A stretch of DNA of 64,000 bases from Motilibacter deserti (GCF_011250635.1 NZ_JAANNP010000001.1:652933-716932), one strand, 5' to 3'. Counted from the stretch's first letter, positions 27,718-36,971 are shown. Notes: generated from the sequence alone by a model not told the origin. Numbers and translations are program-made.

Positions 27718-28898
27718 AGCTGCTCCCCCCAGACGAGGAGGACCGGGTTCTCGGCCGCCAGCCGGGACGACCCGTCAGGCAACGGGCGCAGTCGGGACGA
27801 CTGAAGCAAGGTTCCGTCGACCGCGTAGCCGCCGGCCGTCAGCGCGTCGCGGACCGGGGCGAGCCGGTCGACCCCCGCCAGCGCGACGACGAGGCGCGCC
27901 GGCTTGCGCCGCGCGCAGGCGGCGACGACCTCGGGCCCGCCGCCGCCCACGAACACGGCGTCCGGGTCGGGGAGCGCGTCGAGGGCGGCCGGGGCCGCGC
28001 CCGCCACCACGTCGACGGCGACGCGGTGCCGACGGGCGTTGTCCGTCACGCGCTCGCACTGCGCCGGGTCGCGCTCCACCGCAACGGCGGCAGCGCCGAA
28101 CCGCGCGCACTCGACGGCGACCGAGCCACTGCCGGCGCCCACGTCCCACACGAGCACTCCCGGCCTCGGGGCCAGCCGCGCCAGGGCGAGCGCGCGGACC
28201 TCCGACTTGGTCACCATGCCGTCGCGATGGGCGAAGTCGTCTTCGGGTAGCGCCCACGACCCGGGGACGGCGCCACGCGGCCACGCCCAGCCCCGCCCGG
28301 ACTCCAGGCGGGCGTCGTCGAGGACGAGGGCCACGTTGGGCTCGGCCCACTCGGCCCTGGCGGCCTCGGCCGGGGAGCACTCGGCCACCCGCTCCTCGGC
28401 GGTGCCGAGCCGCTCGCAGACCACGAGGCGCCGCGCTGCGCCGTCGAGCGCCGCGCCGAGCTCGGCCGGCCCGGCCCCGGGCCCGGTCAGGACCGCGACC
28501 TTCGGGTGGGCGCGGCAGGCGTACACCGCGGCCGCGAGCTCCCGCCCGTGCGCGGAGACGACGAGCGCGTCGTCCCAGGGCAGCCCGGCACGGGCGAAGG
28601 CCTGCGCGACGGAGGACACCGCGGGCAGGACCCGCGGCCGCAGCCCCGCCTCGCGCAGCGCACGGACGACCCCGAAGAACCCGGGGTCCCCGCTGGCGAC
28701 GACCACGGCCGCGCCCTCGTGCGCGGCGATCACGTCGAGGGCCGGCGCCAGCGCTCCCATCACGATCGTGCGCGCACCGCGCGGGACCGGGACCGCGTCC
28801 AGGTGGCGGCGGCCGCCGGCCACGAGCGTCGCGGCGGCGAGCGCGGCCGACGCCTCCACGCCGAGCGGGGCGCCGTCGTACCCGATGACCGTGATCAC
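27714..28898 (-). CDS. cobL: Precorrin-6Y C5,C15-methyltransferase (decarboxylating)
   Basis: A 394-residue two-domain enzyme. The N-terminal CbiE-like half (residues 1-200) holds VASGDPGFFGVVRAL, and the C-terminal CbiT-like half starts at EVRALALARLAPRPG and has the SAM-binding DVGAGSGSVAVECAR with VERDPAQ. Together they methylate C5 and C15 and decarboxylate the C12 acetate. The GTG at 28898 overlaps the cobM stop (GTGA), so I reject the much longer upstream extension of the frame. The 3' end overlaps cbiG-cobJ. Confidence 0.92.
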   Translation of the reverse strand: MITVIGYDGAPLGVEASAALAAATLVAGGRRHLDAVPVPRGARTIVMGALAPALDVIAAHEGAAVVVASGDPGFFGVVRALREAGLRPRVLPAVSSVAQAFARAGLPWDDALVVSAHGRELAAAVYACRAHPKVAVLTGPGAGPAELGAALDGAARRLVVCERLGTAEERVAECSPAEAARAEWAEPNVALVLDDARLESGRGWAWPRGAVPGSWALPEDDFAHRDGMVTKSEVRALALARLAPRPGVLVWDVGAGSGSVAVECARFGAAAVAVERDPAQCERVTDNARRHRVAVDVVAGAAPAALDALPDPDAVFVGGGGPEVVAACARRKPARLVVALAGVDRLAPVRDALTAGGYAVDGTLLQSSRLRPLPDGSSRLAAENPVLLVWGEQL

Positions 28899-29716
28899 GG
28901 CGCGCTCTCCCCCGCACGCCGCGATGCACGAAGCGCCTTGCGCGCTTCGGGGTCCGCCCTGCGGAAGCCGTGGAAGTGGCCGGGGTGGTAGAGGTGCGAC
29001 CGCGTGCCGCCCGCGGTCAGGGCAGGCCCGACGAGGAAGAGCGTGTGCTTCCAGAGCTTGTGCTCCTTGACGGTCTCCTCGAGCGTGCCGATCGTGCACT
29101 GCACGACCAGCTCGTCCGGCCACGTGGCCTGGTAGGCGACGACGACCGGGGTGTCCTCGGCATAGCCGCCCTCCAGCAGCTCCTCCTGCAGCTGACCCGA
29201 CCGCGCCGCCGACAGGAAGAGCGCCATGGTCGTGCCGTGGCGGGCGAAGTCCCGCGTCTCCTCCCCCGGGGGCATCGGCGTCTTGCCGCCACCGAGCCGG
29301 GTGAGGATGACCGACTGCGCCACCTCGGGGATCGTCAGCTCGCGCTGCACGATCGCGGCGACGGCGCTGAACGCGCTCACACCGGGGACGATCTCGGTCT
29401 CGAGCCCGAGCTCCCGGCAGCGGTCCAGCTGCTCCTGCACGGCCCCCCACAGCGCCGGGTCGCCGGAGTGGATCCGCGCGACGCGCAGCCCCTCGGCGAG
29501 CGCGCGCTCGTAGAGCGGGAGCACGCCCTCCATGGGCAGCTGGGCGGAGTCGACGACCTCTGCCCCGGGGCGTACGTGCTGGAGCACGTCCTCGTGCACC
29601 AGGCTCGCGGCCCAGACCACGATGTCGGCCTCGCCGATCGCGCGCGCGGCGCGGAAGGTCAGCAGGTCGGCCGCGCCGGGCCCTGCACCGACGAAGGTCA
29701 CCTTGGCCCGGCTCAC
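28895..29716 (-). CDS. cobM: Precorrin-4 C11-methyltransferase
   Basis: A 273-residue SAM-dependent tetrapyrrole methylase. The SAM-binding VGAGPGAADLLTFRA is at the N-terminus, and HSGDPALWGAVQEQLD and VPGVSAFSAVAA are the substrate-binding loops, all matching CobM/CbiF. It adds the C11 methyl to precorrin-4. The GTG start overlaps the cobI stop in GTGA, and its own stop overlaps cobL. The C-terminal 30 residues are rich in Arg and His (HPGHFHGFRRADPEAR), beyond the usual domain. Confidence 0.92.
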   Translation of the reverse strand: MSRAKVTFVGAGPGAADLLTFRAARAIGEADIVVWAASLVHEDVLQHVRPGAEVVDSAQLPMEGVLPLYERALAEGLRVARIHSGDPALWGAVQEQLDRCRELGLETEIVPGVSAFSAVAAIVQRELTIPEVAQSVILTRLGGGKTPMPPGEETRDFARHGTTMALFLSAARSGQLQEELLEGGYAEDTPVVVAYQATWPDELVVQCTIGTLEETVKEHKLWKHTLFLVGPALTAGGTRSHLYHPGHFHGFRRADPEARKALRASRRAGESAP

Positions 29717-30450
29717 AGCTTGCCTCCACGTCCTGTGCGGCGGGCCGGTGCCACCACGGTCGACAGGTAGGGCGCCTCGGCGCCGGGCTCGACGTCGGCG
29801 AGCGGTCGCACGTCCTCGTCCGGCAGGCCGAGCGCGGCCCCGAAGACGGCCTGGTCCAGGCGCCCGGCGGTGCGCAGCGCCTCGACGACGGCCGGCAGGT
29901 GCCGACCGCCCTTGTAGGCGACGACGGTGTCGAAGTTCGCCAATGCCTCTTCGTACGCCGGCAGCCCCGCCGTCAGCGGCAGCAGCGCGAGCGACTCGGT
30001 CCCCTCGCAGAGGACCGTGCCGCTGCGGGCGGCGAGGTCCTGCATCGCGGTGATCCCGGGCACCGTCTCGACGACGACGTCAGGCACCAGCTCGCGCACG
30101 GTGGCGGCGAGGTAGGCGAAGGTCGAGTAGACGTTCGGGTCCCCGATGGTCGCGAACGACACGGTGGCGGCTCCCGCGGCGAACTCCTCCGCGACCGCGC
30201 GCCCGGCGGCGTCCCACGCGTCGGCCCGGCGGTCGGTCACGCCTCCGCGGTCGTTCAGCGCGAACACCGCGCGGCGCACCTTCGCCCCGTCCACGTGACG
30301 CCGCACGACCTCCTCGGCCCTGCCCGCGACGTCCTCACCCATGACCGGCACGAGCACGACGTCGGATTCCTGCATCACGCGTACGGCTTTGACGGTGACC
30401 AGCTCGGGGTCGCCGGGGCCGACGCCGAGGCCGACCAGCCGCGGGCTCAC
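29713..30450 (-). CDS. cobI: Precorrin-2 C20-methyltransferase
   Basis: A 245-residue SAM-dependent methylase that converts precorrin-2 to precorrin-3A. It begins with VGLGVGPGDPELVTVKAV, the SAM-binding loop; ATIGDPNVYSTFAYL and VPGITAMQDLAARSG are the other conserved loops. In mycobacteria CobI and CobJ are fused, whereas here they are separate and CobJ is instead fused to CbiG. The start is the GTG at 30450 overlapping the cobB stop; the frame continues upstream only antisense-like within cobB. Confidence 0.92.
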   Translation of the reverse strand: MSPRLVGLGVGPGDPELVTVKAVRVMQESDVVLVPVMGEDVAGRAEEVVRRHVDGAKVRRAVFALNDRGGVTDRRADAWDAAGRAVAEEFAAGAATVSFATIGDPNVYSTFAYLAATVRELVPDVVVETVPGITAMQDLAARSGTVLCEGTESLALLPLTAGLPAYEEALANFDTVVAYKGGRHLPAVVEALRTAGRLDQAVFGAALGLPDEDVRPLADVEPGAEAPYLSTVVAPARRTGRGGKL

Positions 30451-31814
30451 GCGGCCTCCCGGAGCCGGGCGGCGAACTGCGTGAAGCGCCGCGCGAGCTG
30501 CGGCGCCCCCGCCCAGTGCACGTGCAGGTAGGACGCGTGCACGCCGCCCTGCACAAACCCCTCTGCGGCTTCCGCCCGCCACTGCCAGGCCGGTTGCGGC
30601 CCGGCCGGCGGGCTGCACGCCGTCCGGTGGAACTCGTGCCCGCGCACGCGCTGGCCCTCCACCGCGAGCGCGTTGTCGCTGACGGCCACGGCGTCGCGGT
30701 AGCCGAGCGACAGGTTGCCCGTCATCCGCGCGTCGACGTCGATCACGCCGCACATCGCCTGCCCGTCGAGCGACTTGGCGAGGTAGAGCAGCCCGGCGCA
30801 CTCGGCGGCGACGGGCGCGCCGGAGGCGGCGAGCTGCGAGACGGCGGCGCGCAGCGGCTCGTTCGCGGAGAGCTCGGAGGCGTACATCTCGGGGAAGCCG
30901 CCCCCGACGACCAGCCCAGCAGTCCCCTCCGGCAGCGCCTCGTCCCGCAGCGGGTCCACGTGGACGACCTCGGCGCCCGCCGCGGTGAGCAGCTCGGAGG
31001 TCTCGGCGTAGGAGAAGGTGAACGCGGCGCCGGCGGCCACGGCGATGCGCGGGCGCCCCGCGACCGGGTCGCCGATCGCCACGCGCGGGTCCCAGGCCGC
31101 GTCGCTCAGCCCCCCGGCCGTGCGGGCCACCTCGAGGACGCCCTCGAGGTCGACGCACGCGGACACCAGCTCGCCCAGCGCGCGCACGGTCGCGACCGAG
31201 GCCGCGCTGCGCTCGGCGACCGGGACCAGGCCGAGATGGCGCGACGGGGCCGAGATCGCGTCCGAGGGCGGCAGGCAGCCCAGGACGGGGACGCCGATCT
31301 CGTCGAGCGCCTCGCGCACGATCTCCTCGTGCCGCTCGGACCCGACGCGGTTGAGGATCACCCCGCCGATGCGTACGTCGGGGTCGAAGGTGGCGAACCC
31401 GTGCACCAGCGCGGCGGCCGAGCGCCCCTGTGCCTTCGGGTCGACGACGAGGATCACGGGCGCCCGCAGGAGCTTCGCCACATGCGCGGTCGAGGCCAGC
31501 TCGCCGTGGCCGGTCGCCCCGTCGTAGAGCCCCATCACGCCCTCGACGATCGCGAGGTCGGCGCCCGCGGCGCCGTGCAGGAAGAGCGGCACGATGCGCT
31601 CGGGCCCGCAGAGGTAGGCGTCGAGGTTGCGCCCGACCCGGCCGGCGGCGAGGCCGTGGTAGCCGGGGTCGATGTAGTCCGGGCCGACCTTGTGCGGCGA
31701 CACCGCGAGCCCACGGCCCGCGAAGGCCGCGAGGAGGCCGGTGGCGACGGTCGTCTTGCCGTGCCCGCTCGACGGCGCGGCGACGACGAACCGCGGGACG
31801 GATCCGCTGCTCAC
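30447..31814 (-). CDS. cobB: Cobyrinate a,c-diamide synthase
   Basis: A 455-residue ATP- and glutamine-dependent amidotransferase acting on the a and c acetates of (hydrogeno)cobyrinate. The N-terminal P-loop is APSSGHGKTTVATGLL, followed by KVGPDYIDPGYH and MGLYDGATGHGE, all diagnostic. The C-terminal class I glutaminase domain has the nucleophile Cys in AAECAGLLYL and the GGGFPEMYASEL motif. Two adjacent GTG codons (31817 and 31814) could start it; I chose 31814 because it overlaps the cobO stop as GTGA, the pattern seen throughout the operon. Confidence 0.93.
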   Translation of the reverse strand: MSSGSVPRFVVAAPSSGHGKTTVATGLLAAFAGRGLAVSPHKVGPDYIDPGYHGLAAGRVGRNLDAYLCGPERIVPLFLHGAAGADLAIVEGVMGLYDGATGHGELASTAHVAKLLRAPVILVVDPKAQGRSAAALVHGFATFDPDVRIGGVILNRVGSERHEEIVREALDEIGVPVLGCLPPSDAISAPSRHLGLVPVAERSAASVATVRALGELVSACVDLEGVLEVARTAGGLSDAAWDPRVAIGDPVAGRPRIAVAAGAAFTFSYAETSELLTAAGAEVVHVDPLRDEALPEGTAGLVVGGGFPEMYASELSANEPLRAAVSQLAASGAPVAAECAGLLYLAKSLDGQAMCGVIDVDARMTGNLSLGYRDAVAVSDNALAVEGQRVRGHEFHRTACSPPAGPQPAWQWRAEAAEGFVQGGVHASYLHVHWAGAPQLARRFTQFAARLREAA

Positions 31815-32425
31815 CACTCGATCCCCCGCTGGCCCTTCTGCCCCGCGTCCATCGGGTGCTTGACCTTCGTCATCTCCACGACCAGGTCGGCCGCCTCGAC
31901 GAGCCGCGGGTCGGCGTCACGCCCGGTGATGACGACGTGCTGGGTGCCGGGCCGGTCGCGCAGGGCCGCGACCACGTCCTCGACGTCGACCCAGCCCCAC
32001 TTCATCGGATAGGTGAACTCGTCGAGGACGTAGAGCTTGTAGGTCTCGGCGGCGAGGTCGCGCTTGACCTGCTCCCAGCCCTCACGGGCGTCGGCGGCGT
32101 GGTCCTGGTCGCTGCCGGCGCGCTGGATCCACGACCAGCCCTCGCCCATCTTGTGCCAGGCGACGGGAGCGCCCTCGCCGGTCTCCTCGTGCACGCGGCC
32201 GAGCGCCCGGAACGCGGCTTCCTCACCGACCTTCCACTTCGCCGATTTGACGAACTGGAACACACCAATCGGCCATCCCTGGTTCCAGGCGCGCAGGGCG
32301 AGGCCGAAAGCCGCAGTCGACTTCCCCTTCATCTCGCCCGTGTGGACGACGAGGAGCGCGCGGTTGCGCCGCTGACGGGTCGTGAGCCCGTCGTCGGGGA
32401 CGGTCGTGGGCTGGCCCTGTGGCAT
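31811..32425 (-). CDS. cobO: Cob(I)yrinic acid a,c-diamide adenosyltransferase
   Basis: A 204-residue CobA/CobO/BtuR-type enzyme that attaches the 5'-deoxyadenosyl ligand to cobalt. The P-loop VHTGEMKGKSTAAFGLALR near residue 35 and GVFQFVKSAKWKVGEE are diagnostic, along with LYVLDEFTYPMKWGW and TGRDADPRLVEAADLVVEM. Its ATG overlaps the chlID stop by one base. Positions within the operon are consistent with cobalt-late or mixed corrin synthesis followed by adenosylation. Confidence 0.95.
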   Translation of the reverse strand: MPQGQPTTVPDDGLTTRQRRNRALLVVHTGEMKGKSTAAFGLALRAWNQGWPIGVFQFVKSAKWKVGEEAAFRALGRVHEETGEGAPVAWHKMGEGWSWIQRAGSDQDHAADAREGWEQVKRDLAAETYKLYVLDEFTYPMKWGWVDVEDVVAALRDRPGTQHVVITGRDADPRLVEAADLVVEMTKVKHPMDAGQKGQRGIEW

Positions 32426-34545
32426 CAGGCGGCCTTCCGTACGTCGCGGACCAGCCCGGCGAGCGCGTCGGCCGCGAGCTCCTCGAGGCGCAGCGCCGGC
32501 CCGCCCAGCCGGGCGGCGAGCTCGGCGGCCAGCCCGAGGCGTACCGGGCCGGACTCGCAGTCCACGACCACGCTCGCGACGCCCCGGGCGGCGAGCAGGC
32601 CGGCGGCCCGGGCCGGGTCGCCCGTGGCCGTCTGCCGGCCGTCCGTCACCACCACGAGCAGGGGCCGCCGCCGGGGGTCGCGGACCCGCTCGACGCGCAG
32701 CACGTCGTACGCCTTGAGCAGGCCGGCGGCCAGCGGCGTGCGGCCGCCGGTGGGCAGCGCCTGCAGCCGGGCGGCCGCAGCCTCGACCGACCAGGTCGGC
32801 GGCAGCACGGTCTCGGCGTCGCGCCCCCGGAACGTCACGAGACCGACCTTGTCACGCCGCTGGTAGGCGTCAAGGAGCAGCGAGAGGACGGCGCCCTTGA
32901 CCGCGCCCATCCGCTGTCGAGCCGCCATGGAGCCGGAGGCGTCGACGCAGAAGAGCACGAGGTTGGACTCCCGCCCCTCGCGGACGGCGGCGCGCAGGTC
33001 GTCGCGCTTCACCACGAGGCCACGGCCGGCCCGCCCGCGGGCCTGCTGCTGCGGCGCGGCGGCCTGCAGCGTCGCGGGCAGGTGCAGCGCGGTGACCTTG
33101 CCCGTCGGGCGCTGGGCGCGGACGGTCCGGCCGCCCGTGCCGCGCGTGGCCGAGCGCCGCCCGGCGACGCCCTCGCCCACCCCGGGGACGGACAGCGTCC
33201 GGACGCGGTACGGGGCGGTGGCGGTCGCCACGGACTCGGGCGCGGGCGCAGATGGCCCCTGGTCGCCCCTCGGCTCGCGCTCGCTCCGGTGCCCCGCGCT
33301 CGACCCGCCGTCGTCCACGGACGGGGCGCCGGAGTCGGAGCGGGGCTCGGACGGCTCCTGGGACTGCGCCGGGCCGGCGTCGGCAGCCGGCGGCGCGGCG
33401 TCTGGGCCGGCCCCGTCGTCCGGCGCGCTCGCCCCCGGCGCGTCGACGCCCCCGCCGGGGCCGTCGTCGTCCGGGCCCCTGTCTTCCGGGTCTTGGTCGG
33501 GCCGGTCCTGCTGGGCGGCGTCGAGCGCGTCGTCCAGCGCGTCCTCGTCCAGCCCGGGGGCGTCGAACGGGTTGCGACGGCGGCGGTGCGGCAGCGCGAG
33601 CAGAGCGGCCTGGCGCACGTCCTCGGGCAGCACCTCGTCGCGTCCGTGCCACGCCGCGAGTGCGACGGCCGTCCGGGCCGTCACGAGGTCGGCGCGCAGG
33701 CCGTCGACGTCGAACGCCGCGCACACGGTCGTGACCTGGCGCAGGGCGGCGTCGGACAGCACGACCTGCGGCAGTCGCTCGCGGGCCGCCACGATCCGCG
33801 CGGCCAGGGCGGCGTCGGCCTCGTGCCAGCGGGCCGCGAACGAGGAAGAGTCGGCCTCGTAGGCCAGCCGGCGGCGTACGACCTCGGCGCGCTCTGCCGG
33901 GTCACGCGTGGCGCGGACCTCGACGGTCAGGCCGAACCGGTCGAGCAGCTGTGGCCGCAGCTCGCCCTCCTCGGGGTTCATGGTCCCGACGAGCAGGAAG
34001 CGGGCCGCGTGCGAGACCGACACGCCCTCGCGCTCGACGTGCGCGCGGCCCATGGCCGCCGCGTCGAGCAGCAGGTCGACCAGGTGGTCGGAGAGCAGGT
34101 TGACCTCGTCGACGTAGAGCAGGCCGCGGTGCGCGGCGGCGAGCAGCCCCGGCTCGTACGCCTTGACGCCCTCGGCGAGCGCCCGCTCGAGGTCCAGCGA
34201 CCCCACGACGCGGTCCTCGCTCGCGCCGACGGGCAGCTCGACGAGCGCGGCCGGCCGGTGCGCCGCGGGCACGCCGGGCTCGTGCGGCCCGTCCGGGCAG
34301 TCAGGGTCCGGGGCGGCCGGGTCGCAGGAGAACCGGCACCCGGGCACGACCGCGACCGTCGGCAGCAGCGCGGCCAGGGCGCGCACGATGGTCGACTTCG
34401 CGGTGCCCTTCTCGCCGCGTACGAGCACGCCGCCCACGGCGGGTGAGACCGCGTTGAGCAGCAGCGCGAGCCGCAGGTCGTCGAGGCCGACGACCGCGGA
34501 GAAGGGGTACTGGGCCCCCGAGGAGCCAGGTGTGCGGGCGGTCAT
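32425..34545 (-). CDS. Fused ChlI/ChlD-type magnesium/cobalt chelatase ATPase subunit
   Basis: A 706-residue AAA+ protein that probably energises CobN for cobalt insertion, in the role CobS/CobT plays elsewhere. The N-terminal AAA domain (residues 10-320) has Walker [10 protein letters not shown] at 44-52 and Walker [11 protein letters not shown] near 155. Residues 330-470 are a Pro/Asp/Ser-rich linker. The C-terminal von Willebrand A domain has the MIDAS motif DASGS near 535 and TDGRQT. Fusion of the I and D parts is usual in actinobacteria. The ATG at 34545 has only a weak ribosome-binding site and overlaps the stop of a 9-codon leader ORF, so it is probably translationally coupled. Confidence 0.88.
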   Translation of the reverse strand: MTARTPGSSGAQYPFSAVVGLDDLRLALLLNAVSPAVGGVLVRGEKGTAKSTIVRALAALLPTVAVVPGCRFSCDPAAPDPDCPDGPHEPGVPAAHRPAALVELPVGASEDRVVGSLDLERALAEGVKAYEPGLLAAAHRGLLYVDEVNLLSDHLVDLLLDAAAMGRAHVEREGVSVSHAARFLLVGTMNPEEGELRPQLLDRFGLTVEVRATRDPAERAEVVRRRLAYEADSSSFAARWHEADAALAARIVAARERLPQVVLSDAALRQVTTVCAAFDVDGLRADLVTARTAVALAAWHGRDEVLPEDVRQAALLALPHRRRRNPFDAPGLDEDALDDALDAAQQDRPDQDPEDRGPDDDGPGGGVDAPGASAPDDGAGPDAAPPAADAGPAQSQEPSEPRSDSGAPSVDDGGSSAGHRSEREPRGDQGPSAPAPESVATATAPYRVRTLSVPGVGEGVAGRRSATRGTGGRTVRAQRPTGKVTALHLPATLQAAAPQQQARGRAGRGLVVKRDDLRAAVREGRESNLVLFCVDASGSMAARQRMGAVKGAVLSLLLDAYQRRDKVGLVTFRGRDAETVLPPTWSVEAAAARLQALPTGGRTPLAAGLLKAYDVLRVERVRDPRRRPLLVVVTDGRQTATGDPARAAGLLAARGVASVVVDCESGPVRLGLAAELAARLGGPALRLEELAADALAGLVRDVRKAA

Positions 34546-34571
34546 CGCCGCCCGCGGAGCGTGAAGCGCAT
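34542..34571 (-). CDS. Nine-codon leader ORF between riboswitch and chlID
   Basis: An ATG at 34571 opens a short frame encoding MRFTLRGRR, ending in a TGA at 34544-34542 that overlaps the chlID start as ATGA. GGAAGGA lies 8 bases before this ATG and is the only good ribosome-binding site between the riboswitch and chlID. The site abuts the 3' arm of the riboswitch hairpin (34586-34607). I infer that the riboswitch controls ribosome entry at this leader and chlID is reached by coupling. No protein evidence is available. Confidence 0.5.
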   Translation of the reverse strand: MRFTLRGRR

Positions 34572-34585
34572 GCCGCGGTTCCTTC

Positions 34586-34775
34586 CCTCGGGTTTCCACG
34601 CCCGAAGTTCCGGTCGGCGACGGCTGGAGTAATCCTGGCTTCCGGATCGACGCTCGGCCCCGGCCTTCCAACCGCCGGAGCGGCCGTGGCCGTGCGCTGG
34701 GGCCTTGCTCCCCGGTGACAGTGGCGGGACCGCGCCGGAGTCTCACCGGCTTCCTCCACTGCCGTCGCAGTGCCC
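34586..34775 (-). promoter_or_regulatory. Cobalamin riboswitch ahead of the chlID-cobA operon
   Basis: On the minus strand the conserved cobalamin aptamer core GGAAGCCGGTGAGACTCCGG followed by CGCGGTCCCGCCACTGT is at 34754-34718, and GGAAGCCAGGA follows near 34640. A hairpin with 7-base arms and the loop CGTGGAAA (34586-34607) sits immediately before the leader-ORF ribosome-binding site, suiting translational control. The aptamer ends are approximate. The rest of the 360-base gap to the TRIC gene holds nothing else I can assign. Confidence 0.92.
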
Positions 34776-34905
34776 GAGCATCCTATGTGGCCGTCCGCTG
34801 GAGCCGCCCGGCGCGCACCCGCGCCCCCAGCCGCGGCCCGCGCCCGGAGCGACGCCCGTCCGGCACGGGCGGAGGCGATGGCGGCGGCTGCGGCAGGCTT
34901 CCTCC

Positions 34906-35556
34906 ATGACGACCCTGGACGCGGGCGACGCGCAGCACGCCCTCGAGCTCGCCGGCATCGTCGCGTTCGCGCTCTCCGGGGCGACGCTCGCCATCCGCAA
35001 GGGGTTCGACGCCGTCGGGATCGTGCTGCTGGCGCTGCTGACCGCGCTCGGCGGCGGGGTCATCCGCGACCTGCTCATCGGTGCCACGCCGCCGGCGGCG
35101 TTCCGAGAGCTCGAGCTGCTCGTGCTGCCCGTCGTGGCGGCGTTGGTGGCGATGGTGGCGCACCCGGTGATCAACCGGCTCTTCCGCGTCGTGCTGCTGC
35201 TGGACGCCGCCGGCCTCGCGCTCTTCAGCGTCACCGGGACACTGATCGCGGCCGAGGCCGGTATCGACCCGGTGCAGGCGGCCGTCCTCGGGATCGTCAC
35301 GTGCGTCGGTGGCGGCGTGCTGCGCGACGTCGTCGCCCGCGAGACACCGGTCCTCGTCCGGGCCGACAGCGATCTGTACGCCGTCCCGGCCGCGCTCGGC
35401 GCCGGGCTGGTCTCGGCCCTGGAGCAGGCCGGCGCCTACACGCCGACGGCCGGCCTGCTGGCCGCGTCCGCCGTGTTCCTGCTGCGGGTCGCGGCCATGG
35501 CGTTCGACTGGCGGGCCCCCGTCGCCCGACGCCCCCGCCGTGCTGCGGAGCGCTGA
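34906..35556 (+). CDS. TRIC-type cation channel family protein (UPF0126)
   Basis: A 216-residue integral membrane protein with about seven hydrophobic segments arranged as two repeats. Each repeat contains the family glycine motif: GGGVIRDLL near residue 48 and GGGVLRDVVARETP near residue 137. Prokaryotic members form homotrimeric, monovalent cation (K+) channels. The ATG at 34906 matches the family start; a longer in-frame extension overlaps the riboswitch region and is rejected. It is divergent from the cobalamin operon; a functional link is not evident. Confidence 0.88.
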   Translation: MTTLDAGDAQHALELAGIVAFALSGATLAIRKGFDAVGIVLLALLTALGGGVIRDLLIGATPPAAFRELELLVLPVVAALVAMVAHPVINRLFRVVLLLDAAGLALFSVTGTLIAAEAGIDPVQAAVLGIVTCVGGGVLRDVVARETPVLVRADSDLYAVPAALGAGLVSALEQAGAYTPTAGLLAASAVFLLRVAAMAFDWRAPVARRPRRAAER

Positions 35557-35600
35557 GCCCGCCACCGGGTGACACGCAGCCGGTTGCTGGACGCCCGCGT

Positions 35601-35638
35601 TGCATACGCGGTATACCTGAGCGCATACCGAGTATGCA
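35601..35638. promoter_or_regulatory. Putative PadR operator
   Basis: The 38-base stretch from TGCATAC (35601) to GTATGCA (35638) is a long imperfect dyad: TGCATACGCGGTATAC pairs with GCATACCGAGTATGCA reversed, at 13 of 16 positions. PadR regulators typically bind such ATAC/GTAT dyads overlapping their own promoter. It lies 11 bases before the padR ATG and is much more AT-rich than its surroundings. Confidence 0.65.
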
Positions 35639-35649
35639 GAGGAGCGCCG

Positions 35650-36234
35650 ATGTCCGTCCGGCAGAGCCTGCTCGCCCTCCTCGAGGAGGGACCGAGCTAC
35701 GGCTACCAACTGCGGGCCGCGTTCGAGGAGCGGACCGGGTCCACCTGGCCGCTGAACGTCGGGCAGGTCTACACGACGCTCGCGCGGCTGGAGCGGGACG
35801 GGCTCGTCGAGCCAGACTCCGCCGACGCCGAGGGGCACGTGTTCTACCGGATCACCGACACCGGTCGGGCCGAGGTGGCGTCGTGGTTCGCCAGCCCGGT
35901 CGAGCGCACCGCGCCGCCGCGCGACGAGCTGGCCATCAAGCTGGCGCTGGCGGTCACCGTCCCCGGGGTGGACGTGCGCGCCGTCATCCAGCGCCAGCGC
36001 ACCGCGACGCTGCGCGCGCTGCAGGACTACACCCGGCTCAAGGTGCGCGGGGCCGACGGCGACCTCGCCTGGTCCCTCGTCCTGGACTCCCTCGTCTTCT
36101 CGACCGAGGCCGAGGTCCGCTGGCTGGACGCGTGCGAGGCGCGGCTCGCCCGCGCCGCCGCCGAGGCCCGCGAGGCGCCGCCGGCACCGCCGCAGCCCCG
36201 GCCGCAGACCGCCCCGAAGGAGGCCCGCCGATGA
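35650..36234 (+). CDS. PadR-family transcriptional regulator
   Basis: A 194-residue regulator. The N-terminal winged helix SVRQSLLALLEEGPSYGYQLRAAFEERTG and the wing segment LNVGQVYTTLARLERDGLVE are diagnostic of PadR; VFYRITDTGRAEV follows. The C-terminal PadR_C-like helical domain mediates dimerisation. GAGGAGC precedes the ATG. The stop overlaps the start of an ABC ATPase gene (ATGA), so it is the first gene of a PadR-ABC operon, an arrangement typical for regulation of drug or peptide exporters, with the operator at 35601-35638. Confidence 0.92.
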   Translation: MSVRQSLLALLEEGPSYGYQLRAAFEERTGSTWPLNVGQVYTTLARLERDGLVEPDSADAEGHVFYRITDTGRAEVASWFASPVERTAPPRDELAIKLALAVTVPGVDVRAVIQRQRTATLRALQDYTRLKVRGADGDLAWSLVLDSLVFSTEAEVRWLDACEARLARAAAEAREAPPAPPQPRPQTAPKEARR

Positions 36235-36971
36235 GCACGTCCATCGAACCCCAGCGCCCGGTCCTGGAGCTGCGCGACGTCCGCCGGATGCACGGGACCG
36301 GCGAGAACGTCGTGCACGCGCTGCGCGGCGTCTCGCTGACCGTGCTCCCCGGCGAGCTCGTCGCGGTGATGGGCCCGTCCGGCTCGGGCAAGTCCACGCT
36401 GCTGACGATCGCAGGTGGCCTGGACACCCCCTCGTCGGGTGAGGTGCTGGTCGAGGGCACGGCGCTGTCGACGCTGAGCCGCAAGGGGCTCGCGGCACTG
36501 CGCCGGCGCTCGCTCGGCTACGTCTTCCAGGACTTCAACCTCATCCCGGCGCTGACTGCCGCGGAGAACGTCGCGCTGCCGCGCGAGCTCGACGGGGCGC
36601 GGGCGCGCGTGGCCCGGGCGGACGCGCTGGCCGCGCTCGAGGAGGTCGAGATCGCCGAACTGGCGGACCGCTTCCCCGACGACATGTCGGGTGGGCAGCA
36701 GCAGCGGGTGGCCATCGCGCGGGCCCTCGTCGGGGACCGGCGGCTCATCCTCGCCGACGAGCCCACCGGAGCGTTGGACTCCGAGACGGGCGAAGCCGTT
36801 CTCCGGCTTCTGCGTTCGCGTGTCGACGCGGGGGCGGCCGGCGTGCTCGTCACCCACGAGGCCCGGCATGCTGCGTGGGCGGACCGGGTCGTCTTCCTGC
36901 GCGACGGCGTCGTCGTGGACGAGACCGGCAGCTCCCCCGGTGCCGACGTGCTGCTGGAGGCGGGGCGGTGA
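36231..36971 (+). CDS. ABC transporter ATP-binding protein (LolD/MacB type)
   Basis: A 246-residue ATPase of the family that works with FtsX-like permeases. Walker A is GPSGSGKST, the Q-loop lies in YVFQDFNLIPALTAAENVALP, the signature is [15 protein letters not shown], and Walker B is LILADEPTGALDSETG. Start and stop both overlap the neighbouring genes by 4 bases, so padR, ATPase and permease are one translationally coupled unit. Substrate unknown; peptides, lipids and antibiotics are typical for this class. Confidence 0.92.
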   Translation: MSTSIEPQRPVLELRDVRRMHGTGENVVHALRGVSLTVLPGELVAVMGPSGSGKSTLLTIAGGLDTPSSGEVLVEGTALSTLSRKGLAALRRRSLGYVFQDFNLIPALTAAENVALPRELDGARARVARADALAALEEVEIAELADRFPDDMSGGQQQRVAIARALVGDRRLILADEPTGALDSETGEAVLRLLRSRVDAGAAGVLVTHEARHAAWADRVVFLRDGVVVDETGSSPGADVLLEAGR

